From assembly GCA_016781115.1 (NCBI GenBank), contig JADDQX010000093.1, positions 1-6,731 on the forward strand: a stretch of 6,731 nt of DNA, in the 5' to 3' direction. The stretch's first letter is position 1. Each line of letters begins with the position of its first letter. The notes beneath the pieces are model-generated. The model ran no database searches. It saw only the letters and a program-made list of their open reading frames with translations, and was not told the origin of the DNA. The position numbers and the translations under genes are program-made. This stretch comes from Actinomycetota bacterium (lineage in GTDB: Bacteria; Actinomycetota; CADDZG01; WHSQ01). Positions 1 to 6,465 of this stretch are shown piece after piece.

Positions 1-237
1 CAGCCCGGTCGTCAATCCATCGACGTCTTTCCAACTCGATACCGACTGAACACCGTAAGGGACCTGAAGGAGTACTTTCCCGTGCAAAGGTTCCGTCACT
101 GTCACTACGGGCACAACGGCCCTCCCGCCTACTTCGGATCAAGCCTCTGGGCGATGCGAGCGGCGCGCTCGATCCTGAGGTACACACCAGAGCGGCTCTC
201 GCCGCTTCTCTTCGTTTTCATGCAGAAGGTTGCGTAG
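1..237 (+). CDS. C-terminal end of a probable class I SAM-dependent methyltransferase (5' end outside window)
   Basis: The first reading frame is open from base 1 to a TAG at 235-237 and gives 78 residues with no start, so the gene begins outside the window. The visible part starts near VFPTRYRLNTVRDLKEYF and continues with a GHNGPPAYFGSSLWAMRAAR stretch, then an LRYTPERLSPLLFVFMQK tail. A 'YR.NT.r.L' element followed by a 'y.g.PaYl.fs' element and a hydrophobic arginine-rich end is what I associate with the C-termini of Methyltransf_11/23-type enzymes from glycan clusters. The SAM-binding part would lie upstream and cannot be checked here. The gene converges on the TylF-like gene, with 115 bp between the two stop codons, so it belongs to a separate transcript. 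It could instead be the tail of another nucleotide-binding enzyme. That it is coding is fairly sure; the family is moderate. Confidence 0.6.
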   Translation, partial: QPGRQSIDVFPTRYRLNTVRDLKEYFPVQRFRHCHYGHNGPPAYFGSSLWAMRAARSILRYTPERLSPLLFVFMQKVA

Positions 238-352
238 ACGGGCGAGTCACGGTTCTCGAGTGCCCGATTGTTCGGAACTCCCCTCGGGGTCAACTGCTCA
301 AACAATTCTTATTCTGACGCCCTCGCCGTTCGCGAGTACCCAAAAGACTGGC

Positions 353-1201
353 CTATGCCTGCCGTCTCCAATACACACCCGTCCAGTCGATCTCGTGGAT
401 CTCCTCCTCCACCCCGTTCTCCAACCGAAAGTCGGAGACTGCTCGGCGACAGGCGGGGATGGCACCGTAGTCGTCGATGATCACGTACCCCCCTGGCGAC
501 AGCTTGGGGTAGAGGGAATCGAGCGCAACCTTCGTCGACTCGTACATGTCCCCGTCGAGCCGAAGGACGGCTAGCTGCTCGATCGGTGCCTTCGGAAGCG
601 TGTCGGAAAACCACCCCCGGATGAACCTCACTTGATCATCGAGGAGACCGTAGCGGGCGAAGTTCGCCTTGACCTCCTCCAATGACACGACCAGAGCCGT
701 CTTGGTCCACAAGCGATCGCCTCGGTCTGCGGGATACCGATCCGGGTTGGGCTTCGGGAGGCCCTCGAAGGAGTCAGCGACCCAGACAGTTCGCGTCACG
801 TCGCCGTACGCAAGGAGGATGGCCCGCATGAAGATTGAGGCTCCGCCTCGCCATACGCCGGTCTCCGCGATGTCACCCGGGATCTCGTCTCGTAGCACAC
901 TCGTTACGCAGTCCTGAAGGTTATCGAGACGTTTCAGGCCGATCATGGTTTCCGCCTCAGAAGAGGATTCGAGCCCTTCGGCACGCGATCGAGAGTCAAC
1001 AGCGCGGACGAGTGACAGGCCGTATCGTCCCAACAGCTTCTGAGCGGAGGAAAGAAGTGGACGCCTACGATCCCCGCTAGGCAGGTCGAGAGCGACATAA
1101 GCGCCGCGGGTCAGGTGCTCCTTGCACAGCGTGAGGTATGCCTCCGCCAGGCTGCCTCTTGGCGCCGTGGACCGCGGCGCGCCATCCGGTGAGAGAGCCA
1201 T
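353..1201 (-). CDS. TylF/MycF-family (macrocin-type) sugar O-methyltransferase
   Basis: This 282-residue protein carries the whole signature of the TylF/MycF family, SAM- and metal-dependent enzymes that methylate sugar hydroxyls in macrolides and surface glycans. In order, it has an N-terminal helix AYLTLCKEHLTRGAY (21-35); TMIGLKRLDNLQDCV (85-99); the SAM-binding AETGVWRGGASIFMRA (112-127); VADSFEGLPKPN (141-152); LRLDGDMYEST (213-223); and IIDDYGAIPACRRAV (241-255). By analogy with MycF, D216 and the pair D243/D244 are the likely metal ligands. The stop is TAG at 355-353. The ATG at 1201 puts the family's N-terminal helix about 20 residues in, which is normal, but no Shine-Dalgarno sequence precedes it. 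It is the last gene of the leftward block and lies 361 bp beyond the ABC transporter stop, so it may have its own promoter. The family is well supported; the sugar acceptor is unknown, and a glycan target rather than an antibiotic is inferred from the neighbours. Confidence 0.93.
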   Translation of the reverse strand: MALSPDGAPRSTAPRGSLAEAYLTLCKEHLTRGAYVALDLPSGDRRRPLLSSAQKLLGRYGLSLVRAVDSRSRAEGLESSSEAETMIGLKRLDNLQDCVTSVLRDEIPGDIAETGVWRGGASIFMRAILLAYGDVTRTVWVADSFEGLPKPNPDRYPADRGDRLWTKTALVVSLEEVKANFARYGLLDDQVRFIRGWFSDTLPKAPIEQLAVLRLDGDMYESTKVALDSLYPKLSPGGYVIIDDYGAIPACRRAVSDFRLENGVEEEIHEIDWTGVYWRRQA

Positions 1202-1352
1202 GGGGCTGCACCATAGCGGTCAGACGTCCGCGACAGCTGCGCCGGCCCTGGTTCCAGCGTCCAGCTTGCTTGCCTTCAACGAGTCTGCCCCGCTACGGCG
1301 CCAAGAGGTTATGCGAGTCGTTGGAAGGGTGTTGGGACCGGCCCCTCGAGGC

Positions 1353-1462
1353 GCACGAGAGAAACCGGGTTCCGGCGTCGGCGTGATCGACGCCGGAACG
1401 AACACCGCAGGAAACCGTCACTAGAAGGAACGCGCTAAGGAGAACTCAACAGCACGAGAGAA
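1353..1462. repeat. Pair of 11-bp direct repeats (GCACGAGAGAA)
   Basis: GCACGAGAGAA occurs at 1353-1363 and again at 1452-1462, exact over 11 bases and 99 bp apart. The two copies bracket the inverted repeat at 1369-1399. They lie in non-coding DNA. They could be binding sites for a regulator or a coincidence; by a rough count an 11-bp exact repeat within a few hundred bases is uncommon but not impossible. Confidence 0.4.
1369..1399 (-). terminator. Perfect 11-bp inverted repeat with 9-base loop, candidate terminator or operator
   Basis: GTTCCGGCGTC (1369-1379) is the exact reverse complement of GACGCCGGAAC (1389-1399), with a 9-base loop. The stem has eight G:C pairs and would be a stable RNA hairpin. 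It lies 163 bp past the ABC transporter stop and 168 bp before the TylF-like start. There is no T-tract; on the minus strand only CCGGTTTCTC follows. High-GC Gram-positive terminators often lack the tract, so a terminator for the transporter transcript is plausible. A protein-binding operator or an RNA element in the TylF-like leader is the alternative. Confidence 0.45.
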
Positions 1463-1562
1463 CTTCCGAGTTGGCGACCGCGCAACGTCGGGGGCCTGCC
1501 AAGGACGGCGCGGCCCCCAGCGAACTCCTCGACTGCAGCGATCCTGCAGGCCGACGGTGTCC

Positions 1563-3290
1563 TTACAGTACGCGCGTATTCGCGTCGATTTCCTGCGCGC
1601 GACCATCATCAATCCGGATGACGCGGTTGCAGACCTCCATCGTCGCCTCGCGGTGGGCCACGAGAAGCATCGTGACCCTTCCCCTCAATTCGAGCAGAGC
1701 CTGCCGAATCAACTTCTCGGAGTGACCGTCGAGGGCGCTCGTCGGCTCATCGAGCACAAGGAACTGCGGACTCCCCACGAGGGCACGAGCGATACCCAGT
1801 CGCTGGCGTTGGCCCCCTGAAAGGTCGCGTGCCCCTTGACCGATCTCGGTACCGTAGCCATCAGGTAGCGCCACGATCTCATCGTGAAGGTGCGCGGCCT
1901 TCGCTGCACGGATCAAGGCCGACTCGCTGACATCCGAGCGATAGAAGCGTATGTTATCAGCGACGGTCGCCCGGATGAGCTGGTTGTCCTGAGGCACGAG
2001 CGCGACTAATTGCGCCCATGATGCTGTATCGATTTCCGAAATTTCGAGAGATCCCATCGTAATACTGCCCGTCGTGGGCTGGCGGAGTCGCAGGAGTAAC
2101 TGCACGAGGGTGGTCTTGCCGCCCCCCGACGGCCCGATCACCGCGACCGCGTCGCCTGGGAAAATGTGAAAGTTCAAGTCTCGAAGCACGGGCTGCGTCG
2201 GGGTGTGACTAAAACCAACCCCATTGAACCGGATAGTTGCGATACTGGACACATGCACCGTTCCATCCGATGCCTGATGTTCGACTAGCGACCGAATCGC
2301 AGTCTCCAGAGCATTGATCGAAGGGGCATACTCGATTCCTGCCTGCACTGCCGTTTGCAACTGCTTTCCGTATCCGAGTGCTCGCACGAGCAGCAAGATC
2401 AACGGACCTACCGCCGTGAAATCGACGGAGCCACTAACGTTGACCAAGCTGATTACGATCAGGACAAGACCGAATGCCCCGTACAAGAAGAGCAACGGCG
2501 TAAGGCGACCGAACGCACGGAGGTCAGCAGTCTTAGCGGCGCTATTCGCGATCTCGGATCGGGCGCCGTCCTCCACCATCGGACCAACGTTGAAGGCCGA
2601 GATCTCCGCCGAGAGGCGCGCTGTCTGCGCCATCCGCGACGTGAGTCTTTGGTTCTCAACCAGCCAGGCGTTGGAAACATCCTTAAGACGAACCGTTACG
2701 GGGCGAAGGAGGACGCCGACTGCGCCGACACCAAGGGTAGCGATCGCGGCCGCCGCGGGCGCAACCAGTAGTGCTCCAGCGCCGATCGCCAACATCCCGC
2801 TGGTCGCTGCCACAATCGTGCTGATGACATCGACGACCTTCTCAGATCGGTTGGCGTAGTCCCCCATCAGGTCTTGGAGGTACCCCTCGCGGCTCCGCGA
2901 CCGGTAGTCCCACCCGGCGGTGAGGTACGCGTGAATCAGCTCACCCCTCTGTCGAATCAAGGTTCTTCGGCTGAGTTCGGCTGCGAGCCGCGCGAAGGGA
3001 TACGAGAGCGCGGCGGTTGCGACAAAGACGATGCCGGTGACCGCGACGCCCTCTCCCAAGGACAAGACTACGGATGGGAGTGGACCACCACCGAGCTCAA
3101 TCTCCTTTTGCGTATCTTGGATAGACAAACCGAGTCGCGCCACTAGGTAGACGACAGCTGTCTCCAAGACGCCGAGAAGGAGGGCGAGGGCGCTCACCGC
3201 TCCTAACAGCGCGCGGTTAGGGCCGATAGCGACGAGGCCCGTTCGGACGACGTGTAGAAAGCCCGAGCGACGGCGTATTCCTACGCTCAT
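1563..3290 (-). CDS. ABC exporter, fused membrane and ATPase domains (MsbA/PglK-like)
   Basis: From the ATG at 3290 the protein has 575 residues, the normal length for a half-transporter that works as a homodimer in the cytoplasmic membrane. Hydrophobic segments at about 29-54, 79-104, 155-198 (two spans), 264-286 and 292-306 form the membrane domain. The ATPase domain begins near 350 and has Walker A GPSGGGKT (386-393), Q-loop Q434, signature LSGGQ (490-494), Walker B FLVLDE (510-515), D-loop SALD (518-521) and H-loop H546. All catalytic residues are intact. The frame stays open upstream to a TTG at 3461, adding 57 arginine- and proline-rich residues and overlapping the preceding gene; I prefer the ATG because the extension looks unlike a membrane-domain start, although neither start has a good ribosome site. 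Relatives flip lipid-linked sugars (MsbA, PglK) or export drugs and peptides. Among sugar-decorating enzymes, a lipid-linked glycan is the likeliest cargo, by inference. Confidence 0.93.
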   Translation of the reverse strand: MSVGIRRRSGFLHVVRTGLVAIGPNRALLGAVSALALLLGVLETAVVYLVARLGLSIQDTQKEIELGGGPLPSVVLSLGEGVAVTGIVFVATAALSYPFARLAAELSRRTLIRQRGELIHAYLTAGWDYRSRSREGYLQDLMGDYANRSEKVVDVISTIVAATSGMLAIGAGALLVAPAAAAIATLGVGAVGVLLRPVTVRLKDVSNAWLVENQRLTSRMAQTARLSAEISAFNVGPMVEDGARSEIANSAAKTADLRAFGRLTPLLFLYGAFGLVLIVISLVNVSGSVDFTAVGPLILLLVRALGYGKQLQTAVQAGIEYAPSINALETAIRSLVEHQASDGTVHVSSIATIRFNGVGFSHTPTQPVLRDLNFHIFPGDAVAVIGPSGGGKTTLVQLLLRLRQPTTGSITMGSLEISEIDTASWAQLVALVPQDNQLIRATVADNIRFYRSDVSESALIRAAKAAHLHDEIVALPDGYGTEIGQGARDLSGGQRQRLGIARALVGSPQFLVLDEPTSALDGHSEKLIRQALLELRGRVTMLLVAHREATMEVCNRVIRIDDGRAQEIDANTRVL

Positions 3291-3432
3291 GGCAGTTCGA
3301 GGGTCTCGGTCAGGCGTCGAGGGATCGATGACGACACGACGCGCGCCGGGCACGAAAGGGCGAGCGGTGACGGATGCCGGTCTGCCGGCGGCGGGGCGTC
3401 CGTCCTTCGTCGTACGGATGTCGCAGTGGACG

Positions 3433-4425
3433 CTAGCACTCGTCGCCCCCCGCGTGCTCAACGTAAGAAGCGTCGCTCACGGCCATTCCCACCAATTCCT
3501 CGCCCCACGCCGGCGACCAGCGGAGCCAAGCCCATTCTGCCGCCTGGAGCAACTCCGCCTTCGCTGATAGTACAATTCGCATCCGCCTTGATATGGCTGT
3601 TCCATGCAAGCTTTCGCTTGCGAACGCGAGAGCCGCGGCGTTCCGAGCGGTAGTGAATGTGTCGTACCGAGTAAACCCGGCCGCGCGGAAAACTTCCTGC
3701 AACCCTCGCGCTGAGAATATCTGCAAGTGGCGTGGGGGTTCGAGACCCCTCCATCCAGCACCATAGCGTCGGTGGAGCCAACTTCCGGCATTCGGTGTTG
3801 CGATGACCACGACCCCACCAGGGCGGAGTAGTTCCCGTGATCGAGCGACCGCCGCCAAAGGATCCGCGAGGTGTTCAAGGACGTGGAAAATTACTATTGC
3901 GTCGAATCCGTCGATTCCCTCGTCCGCGATGTCGCCGATTGTCCCTATGTGCACGTCGCCGCCAGTGACTCGCCTCGCGACCTCGACCGCAGCTTGGTCG
4001 ACATCACACCCGGTACCCGACCAACCCGCGAGCGAGAGGCGGGCGAGGCGACTTCCGTCGCCGCAACCGACATCCAACACACGCCCCGGTCTTTGCCCGT
4101 CAAGGTAGGCCACTGCGCCGCGTTCTTCGTCGGCATGCCACGGCAGCCGGGAGCGGAGGTTCCGCCTTACCGAGGATCCGCTGACACGTTGATCCTTCTC
4201 AGTATGGGTGTAATAGTTGGCGTAGAGGCGCGGCAGAACACTCGGGGCGGGCTGGGGGTCCAGCCACAGCCCCTCACAGCAGGCGCACTGTCGGAACTTC
4301 CACGAACCGTCGGTATCAAACCAGCGATCCTTGACACCGGTATGGCGCACCTCACCAAAGGTGTGCCCGCAGGCCGGGCACGCGTCCACCGAGATCGTTG
4401 AGGTCGTGAACTCCTCATCCCTCAT
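3433..4425 (-). CDS. Class I SAM-dependent methyltransferase with N-terminal four-cysteine module
   Basis: This 330-residue protein begins with a probable zinc ribbon, CPAC (16-19) and CACC (47-50), and continues into a Rossmann methyltransferase domain. That domain has motif I VLDVGCGDG (116-124), an acidic residue ending strand 2 (GCDVD, 139-143), FDAIVIFHVLEHLADP (174-189), LLRPGGVVVIATPN (199-212) and WRGLEPPRHLQIFS (225-238). The last element and the cysteine module are typical of the Methyltransf_23-like group common in O-antigen and capsule clusters. Acceptors there are mostly unproven; a sugar or glycan-lipid O-methylation is inferred. Its ATG overlaps the acetyltransferase stop as ATGA (4425-4422), so translation is probably coupled and the two products belong to one pathway. 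A weak purine run (GAGAG) lies upstream. About the last 60 residues form a mixed helical tail with no motif I recognise. Confidence 0.9.
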   Translation of the reverse strand: MRDEEFTTSTISVDACPACGHTFGEVRHTGVKDRWFDTDGSWKFRQCACCEGLWLDPQPAPSVLPRLYANYYTHTEKDQRVSGSSVRRNLRSRLPWHADEERGAVAYLDGQRPGRVLDVGCGDGSRLARLSLAGWSGTGCDVDQAAVEVARRVTGGDVHIGTIGDIADEGIDGFDAIVIFHVLEHLADPLAAVARSRELLRPGGVVVIATPNAGSWLHRRYGAGWRGLEPPRHLQIFSARGLQEVFRAAGFTRYDTFTTARNAAALAFASESLHGTAISRRMRIVLSAKAELLQAAEWAWLRWSPAWGEELVGMAVSDASYVEHAGGDEC

Positions 4426-5054
4426 GCATCAGCCACTCTCTGCGAGACCTTCGCCCTCGCCGCGAATTCTAAGAATGACGACAGATCATTCGACGACAAG
4501 AGAGGTACAGCGCTTCTCACGAGGCTCTCCGGCCACTCCCACCACTTGATCTCGAGGAGCCGATCCACCATTGCATCGTCGAACCTGCGCTTTACTTCAA
4601 CCGCGGGGTTTCCCACCACGACTGCGTAGGGCCTCACGTCCCTCGTCACGACAGCGCGAGCACCAACTACTGCTCCATCACCGATCGTCACTCCCGACAG
4701 GATCATGGCAGCTCGGCCAATCCAGACGTCGTTGCCGATTCGCACCGGGCCGCGGCTGCGAGGCATTCCGTCTTCCAGTGCACCGGCGAGGCCGAAGACG
4801 ATTCGGAAGGGAAAAGTCGATACCCAATGCGTGTTGTGATCTCCGCCGGGCAAAATCTCCACGTCACCTGAGATGGAGCAATAGTCTCCGATGTGTACCG
4901 GCTCAATGTCACCGCTGTACCGGACGACGCGAGGACGCCGAACGTAGGTATGTGGCCCGACTGTCAGGAATGGATCAGGAGGAGTTCTCCTTACGAGATG
5001 GTGCCAGGTGCGACGGAATCGATCGTACAATCGCATCTCTCGACCCGTTCTCAT
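4422..5054 (-). CDS. Left-handed beta-helix (hexapeptide) O-acetyltransferase, Vat/CatB (XAT) type
   Basis: The 210-residue protein matches the xenobiotic acetyltransferase branch of hexapeptide enzymes, which move acetyl from acetyl-CoA to a hydroxyl. It shows VHIGDYCSISGDVEILPGG (53-71), then H73 followed by STFPFRIVFG (79-88), where H73 is the expected catalytic histidine. The coil repeats VRIGNDVWIG (104-113) and VTIGDGAVVGARAVVTRDV (122-140) follow, then VVGNPAVEVKRRF (146-158) and the C-terminal LLEIKWWEWP (166-175). The loop between 85 and 103 is the usual insertion of the family. Start choice is uncertain: ATG 5054 directly follows a TAG in another frame, and ATG 5036 (residue 7) is also possible; neither has a strong ribosome site. 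Relatives include streptogramin and chloramphenicol resistance enzymes, but coupling to a methyltransferase in a glycan locus points to sugar O-acetylation (inference). Confidence 0.92.
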   Translation of the reverse strand: MRTGREMRLYDRFRRTWHHLVRRTPPDPFLTVGPHTYVRRPRVVRYSGDIEPVHIGDYCSISGDVEILPGGDHNTHWVSTFPFRIVFGLAGALEDGMPRSRGPVRIGNDVWIGRAAMILSGVTIGDGAVVGARAVVTRDVRPYAVVVGNPAVEVKRRFDDAMVDRLLEIKWWEWPESLVRSAVPLLSSNDLSSFLEFAARAKVSQRVADA

Positions 5055-5314
5055 CTAGCTACCACTGATTCTCTCGCTCCCTCGCGTAACCGCTCTAATC
5101 AGCGTCCCGACATCCCGACGCGACCAGACAGGCGGGAGCAGGTTCGCCCCAACACGTACCACCCGAGGCAGGTCACTCGCGGACGCTCCACTGCGCGAAT
5201 CGCCGACTCCTCGGGGTGTCGCACTGAATCTGTCGCTGGGAGAATGCCCACGACCGCGGAGGACCCCATTTCGACAAGAACCTCCTCGCGTTGGTCCATG
5301 CGGGCATTTGTCAT
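5055..5314 (-). pseudogene. Possible small or frameshifted leftward gene upstream of the acetyltransferase, unrecognised
   Basis: From an ATG at 5314 a leftward frame reads 71 codons to a TGA at 5099; its early part (MTNARMDQREEVLVEMGSSA, then VVGILPATDSV) looks protein-like. In its second half a different leftward frame looks more protein-like (SDLPRVVRVGANLLPPVW, then RRDVGTLIRAV), and that frame ends in TAG at 5057-5055, immediately before the acetyltransferase ATG. A stop abutting the next start is what an operon gene would show. The simplest joined reading is about 86 residues with one frame change near 5170-5200, caused by mutation or a base-call error. I recognise no family. The alternatives are that only the 71-codon frame is real, or that the region is plain leader and promoter DNA. 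No Shine-Dalgarno sequence precedes 5314, and its first bases overlap the promoter of the divergent gene. Confidence 0.3.
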
Positions 5315-5319
5315 ATAAG
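5291..5319 (+). promoter_or_regulatory. Probable promoter of the WbsX-like gene, suggesting leaderless transcription
   Basis: TTGGTC (5291-5296) and TATAAG (5314-5319) are separated by exactly 17 bp. The -10 matches the housekeeping consensus at five of six positions; the -35 keeps only the TTG core. Transcription starting 7-9 bases after the -10 would begin at about 5327-5329, on or beside the in-frame GTG at 5329. That fits a leaderless mRNA, which is common in Actinomycetota, and explains the lack of a ribosome site in front of the gene. Confidence 0.5.
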
Positions 5320-5328
5320 CTGCCGGCT

Positions 5329-6465
5329 GTGGGCTTTTCTTCCGTGAGCCGATCGCCTCATAGGGTAGTCGCCTTTTATCTTCCGCAATTCTACCCGATC
5401 CCCGAAAACGACCGGTGGTGGGGACCGGGTTACACCGAGTGGAGGGCAGTCACGCGTGCGCGCCCGCTCTTTCCTGGCCACCGCCAGCCACGGTTCCCGA
5501 CCGAGCTCGGCTATTATGATCTTCGCGTCCCGGAGACACGGTCTGCCCAAGCGGAACTCGCTCGGGACCACGGAATCGAGGGCTTCTGCTACTGGCACTA
5601 CTGGCTGGGACACAGAAAGAGGCTCCTCGAACGGCCCTTCGATGAAGTGCTTTCATCACGCGAGCCGGACTTTCCGTTTTGTCTGGCCTGGGCTAATCAC
5701 GATTGGTATGACAAGAGTTCCCGAGGGTGGAAGCTCCTCGTTCAGCAGCAGTATCCCGGTGTGCGAGACGAGGCAGACCACTTTCACGCCGTCGAGGCAG
5801 CATTCCACGACCCCCGTTACATCACCATCGACGGGCGGCCGGTGTTCTTGATCTTCCAGCCCGATATGATTCCTGACCCAAAGCGTTTTACTGACCACTG
5901 GCGTCAGCTTGCCGAAAGGTCCGGATTGCCAGGCCTGTTTTTCATCGGACGATCCCGCGATTCTGATCTCGATATGGGCCGGCACGGCCTTGACGCACTG
6001 CAACCCGGTCAGCGCCTACCCTTTGCTAAGCGGGCACGTCTCAAGGGGCAACGGGCAAATCCTGAATTCATCCTCAGCGCGGCGAACCATTGGGCGAGTC
6101 GGCGGCTTGGAGTCGTCGAAGTGCAATCATACCGAAGGTGGGCCCGCTTCCTACCTCACCTGAACGACACTGGATATTCCTTTCCTGTCGTGTACTCGAA
6201 CTGGGATTCCACGCCGCGGTGGGGGAGACTGGGTTCGGTCATGGTCGGGGACACCCCCGCGGCCTTTCGCGAGCAGCTGGCACATGCTTTCGGACTTGTC
6301 GCCGACCGCAGTGGCGACCACCGGCTCGTTTTCGTGAAGTCATGGAATGAGTGGGCCGAGGGCAACTACCTCGAGCCGGACCTCCACGGCGGCCGGTCCC
6401 TTCTTGAGGCGCTTCGGTCCACCGTGGCGGAGTCGTCGCAGATCCGGCCCGCATCGCTCCCGTAG
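5329..6465 (+). CDS. WbsX / GH99-like glycan-active protein (predicted glycosyltransferase or glycoside hydrolase)
   Basis: With a GTG start at 5329 the protein has 378 residues and spans the whole family: AFYLPQFYPIPEND (15-28), WWGPGYTEW (30-38), LFPGHRQPRFP (47-57), GFCYWHYW (85-92), LAWANHDW (119-126) and WNEWAEGNYLEPD (339-351). The family was named for WbsX proteins of O-antigen loci and resembles GH99 endo-mannosidases. E341 and E344 in NEWAE have the same spacing as the GH99 catalytic pair. Most relatives, as I recall them, read WANENW where this one reads WANHDW, so a sugar-contact residue may differ. No signal peptide or membrane segment is seen, so it probably acts in the cytoplasm. 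Other in-frame starts are TTG 5308, which lies inside the probable promoter, and GTG 5344. It is transcribed away from the decorating genes and may assemble or trim the same glycan. Family certain; reaction unproven. Confidence 0.92.
   Translation: MGFSSVSRSPHRVVAFYLPQFYPIPENDRWWGPGYTEWRAVTRARPLFPGHRQPRFPTELGYYDLRVPETRSAQAELARDHGIEGFCYWHYWLGHRKRLLERPFDEVLSSREPDFPFCLAWANHDWYDKSSRGWKLLVQQQYPGVRDEADHFHAVEAAFHDPRYITIDGRPVFLIFQPDMIPDPKRFTDHWRQLAERSGLPGLFFIGRSRDSDLDMGRHGLDALQPGQRLPFAKRARLKGQRANPEFILSAANHWASRRLGVVEVQSYRRWARFLPHLNDTGYSFPVVYSNWDSTPRWGRLGSVMVGDTPAAFREQLAHAFGLVADRSGDHRLVFVKSWNEWAEGNYLEPDLHGGRSLLEALRSTVAESSQIRPASLP

Larger units (their letters stand above)
1202..1562. other. 361-bp intergenic gap with repeats, no gene supported
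   Basis: This stretch separates the ABC transporter stop (1563) from the TylF-like start (1201), both leftward. Short frames are open on each strand, but none has a recognisable motif or a credible ribosome site. Besides the inverted repeat and direct repeats listed separately, two CTGCAG sites at 1533-1538 and 1544-1549 flank a 5-base spacer and could form a 6-bp hairpin just after the transporter stop. No convincing -35/-10 pair for the TylF-like gene was found. An unusually large gap in an otherwise tight block suggests a transcript boundary or regulatory region. Confidence 0.6.

Noticed and set aside
239..266. CGGGC/GCCCG stem between the two convergent stop codons as a terminator
   Set aside because: It has only five pairs around an 18-base loop and no T-tract; a smaller CTCGC/GCGAG hairpin nearby is equally weak.
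1220..1405. 61-codon leftward frame in the same gap
   Set aside because: The proline-, arginine- and alanine-rich sequence has no motif, and it spans the strong inverted repeat, which is better read as a non-coding element.
1122..1424. Rightward open frames in the gap between the TylF-like gene and the ABC transporter
   Set aside because: They start inside the TylF-like gene, carry no motif and have no ribosome site.
1533..1549. CTGCAG-CGATC-CTGCAG hairpin after the ABC transporter as its terminator
   Set aside because: A 6-bp stem without a T-tract is too weak for a call by itself, and the 11-bp stem further down is the better candidate.
2314..2859. 181-codon rightward open frame opposite the ABC transporter membrane domain
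   Set aside because: It is fully antisense to a gene with intact motifs, and its serine-, threonine- and arginine-rich composition is typical of a reverse-frame shadow.
3871..4401. 176-codon rightward open frame opposite the four-cysteine methyltransferase
   Set aside because: It is antisense to conserved SAM-binding motifs and has no recognisable domain.
4571..5068. 165-codon rightward open frame opposite the acetyltransferase
   Set aside because: It is antisense to clear hexapeptide repeats and consists mostly of arginine, serine and cysteine-rich low-complexity sequence.
5055..5318. A clear leftward promoter for the acetyltransferase operon
   Set aside because: I looked for a -10 and -35 pair on the minus strand; the TATATG near 5312 has no acceptable -35 at the right distance, and nothing better was found.
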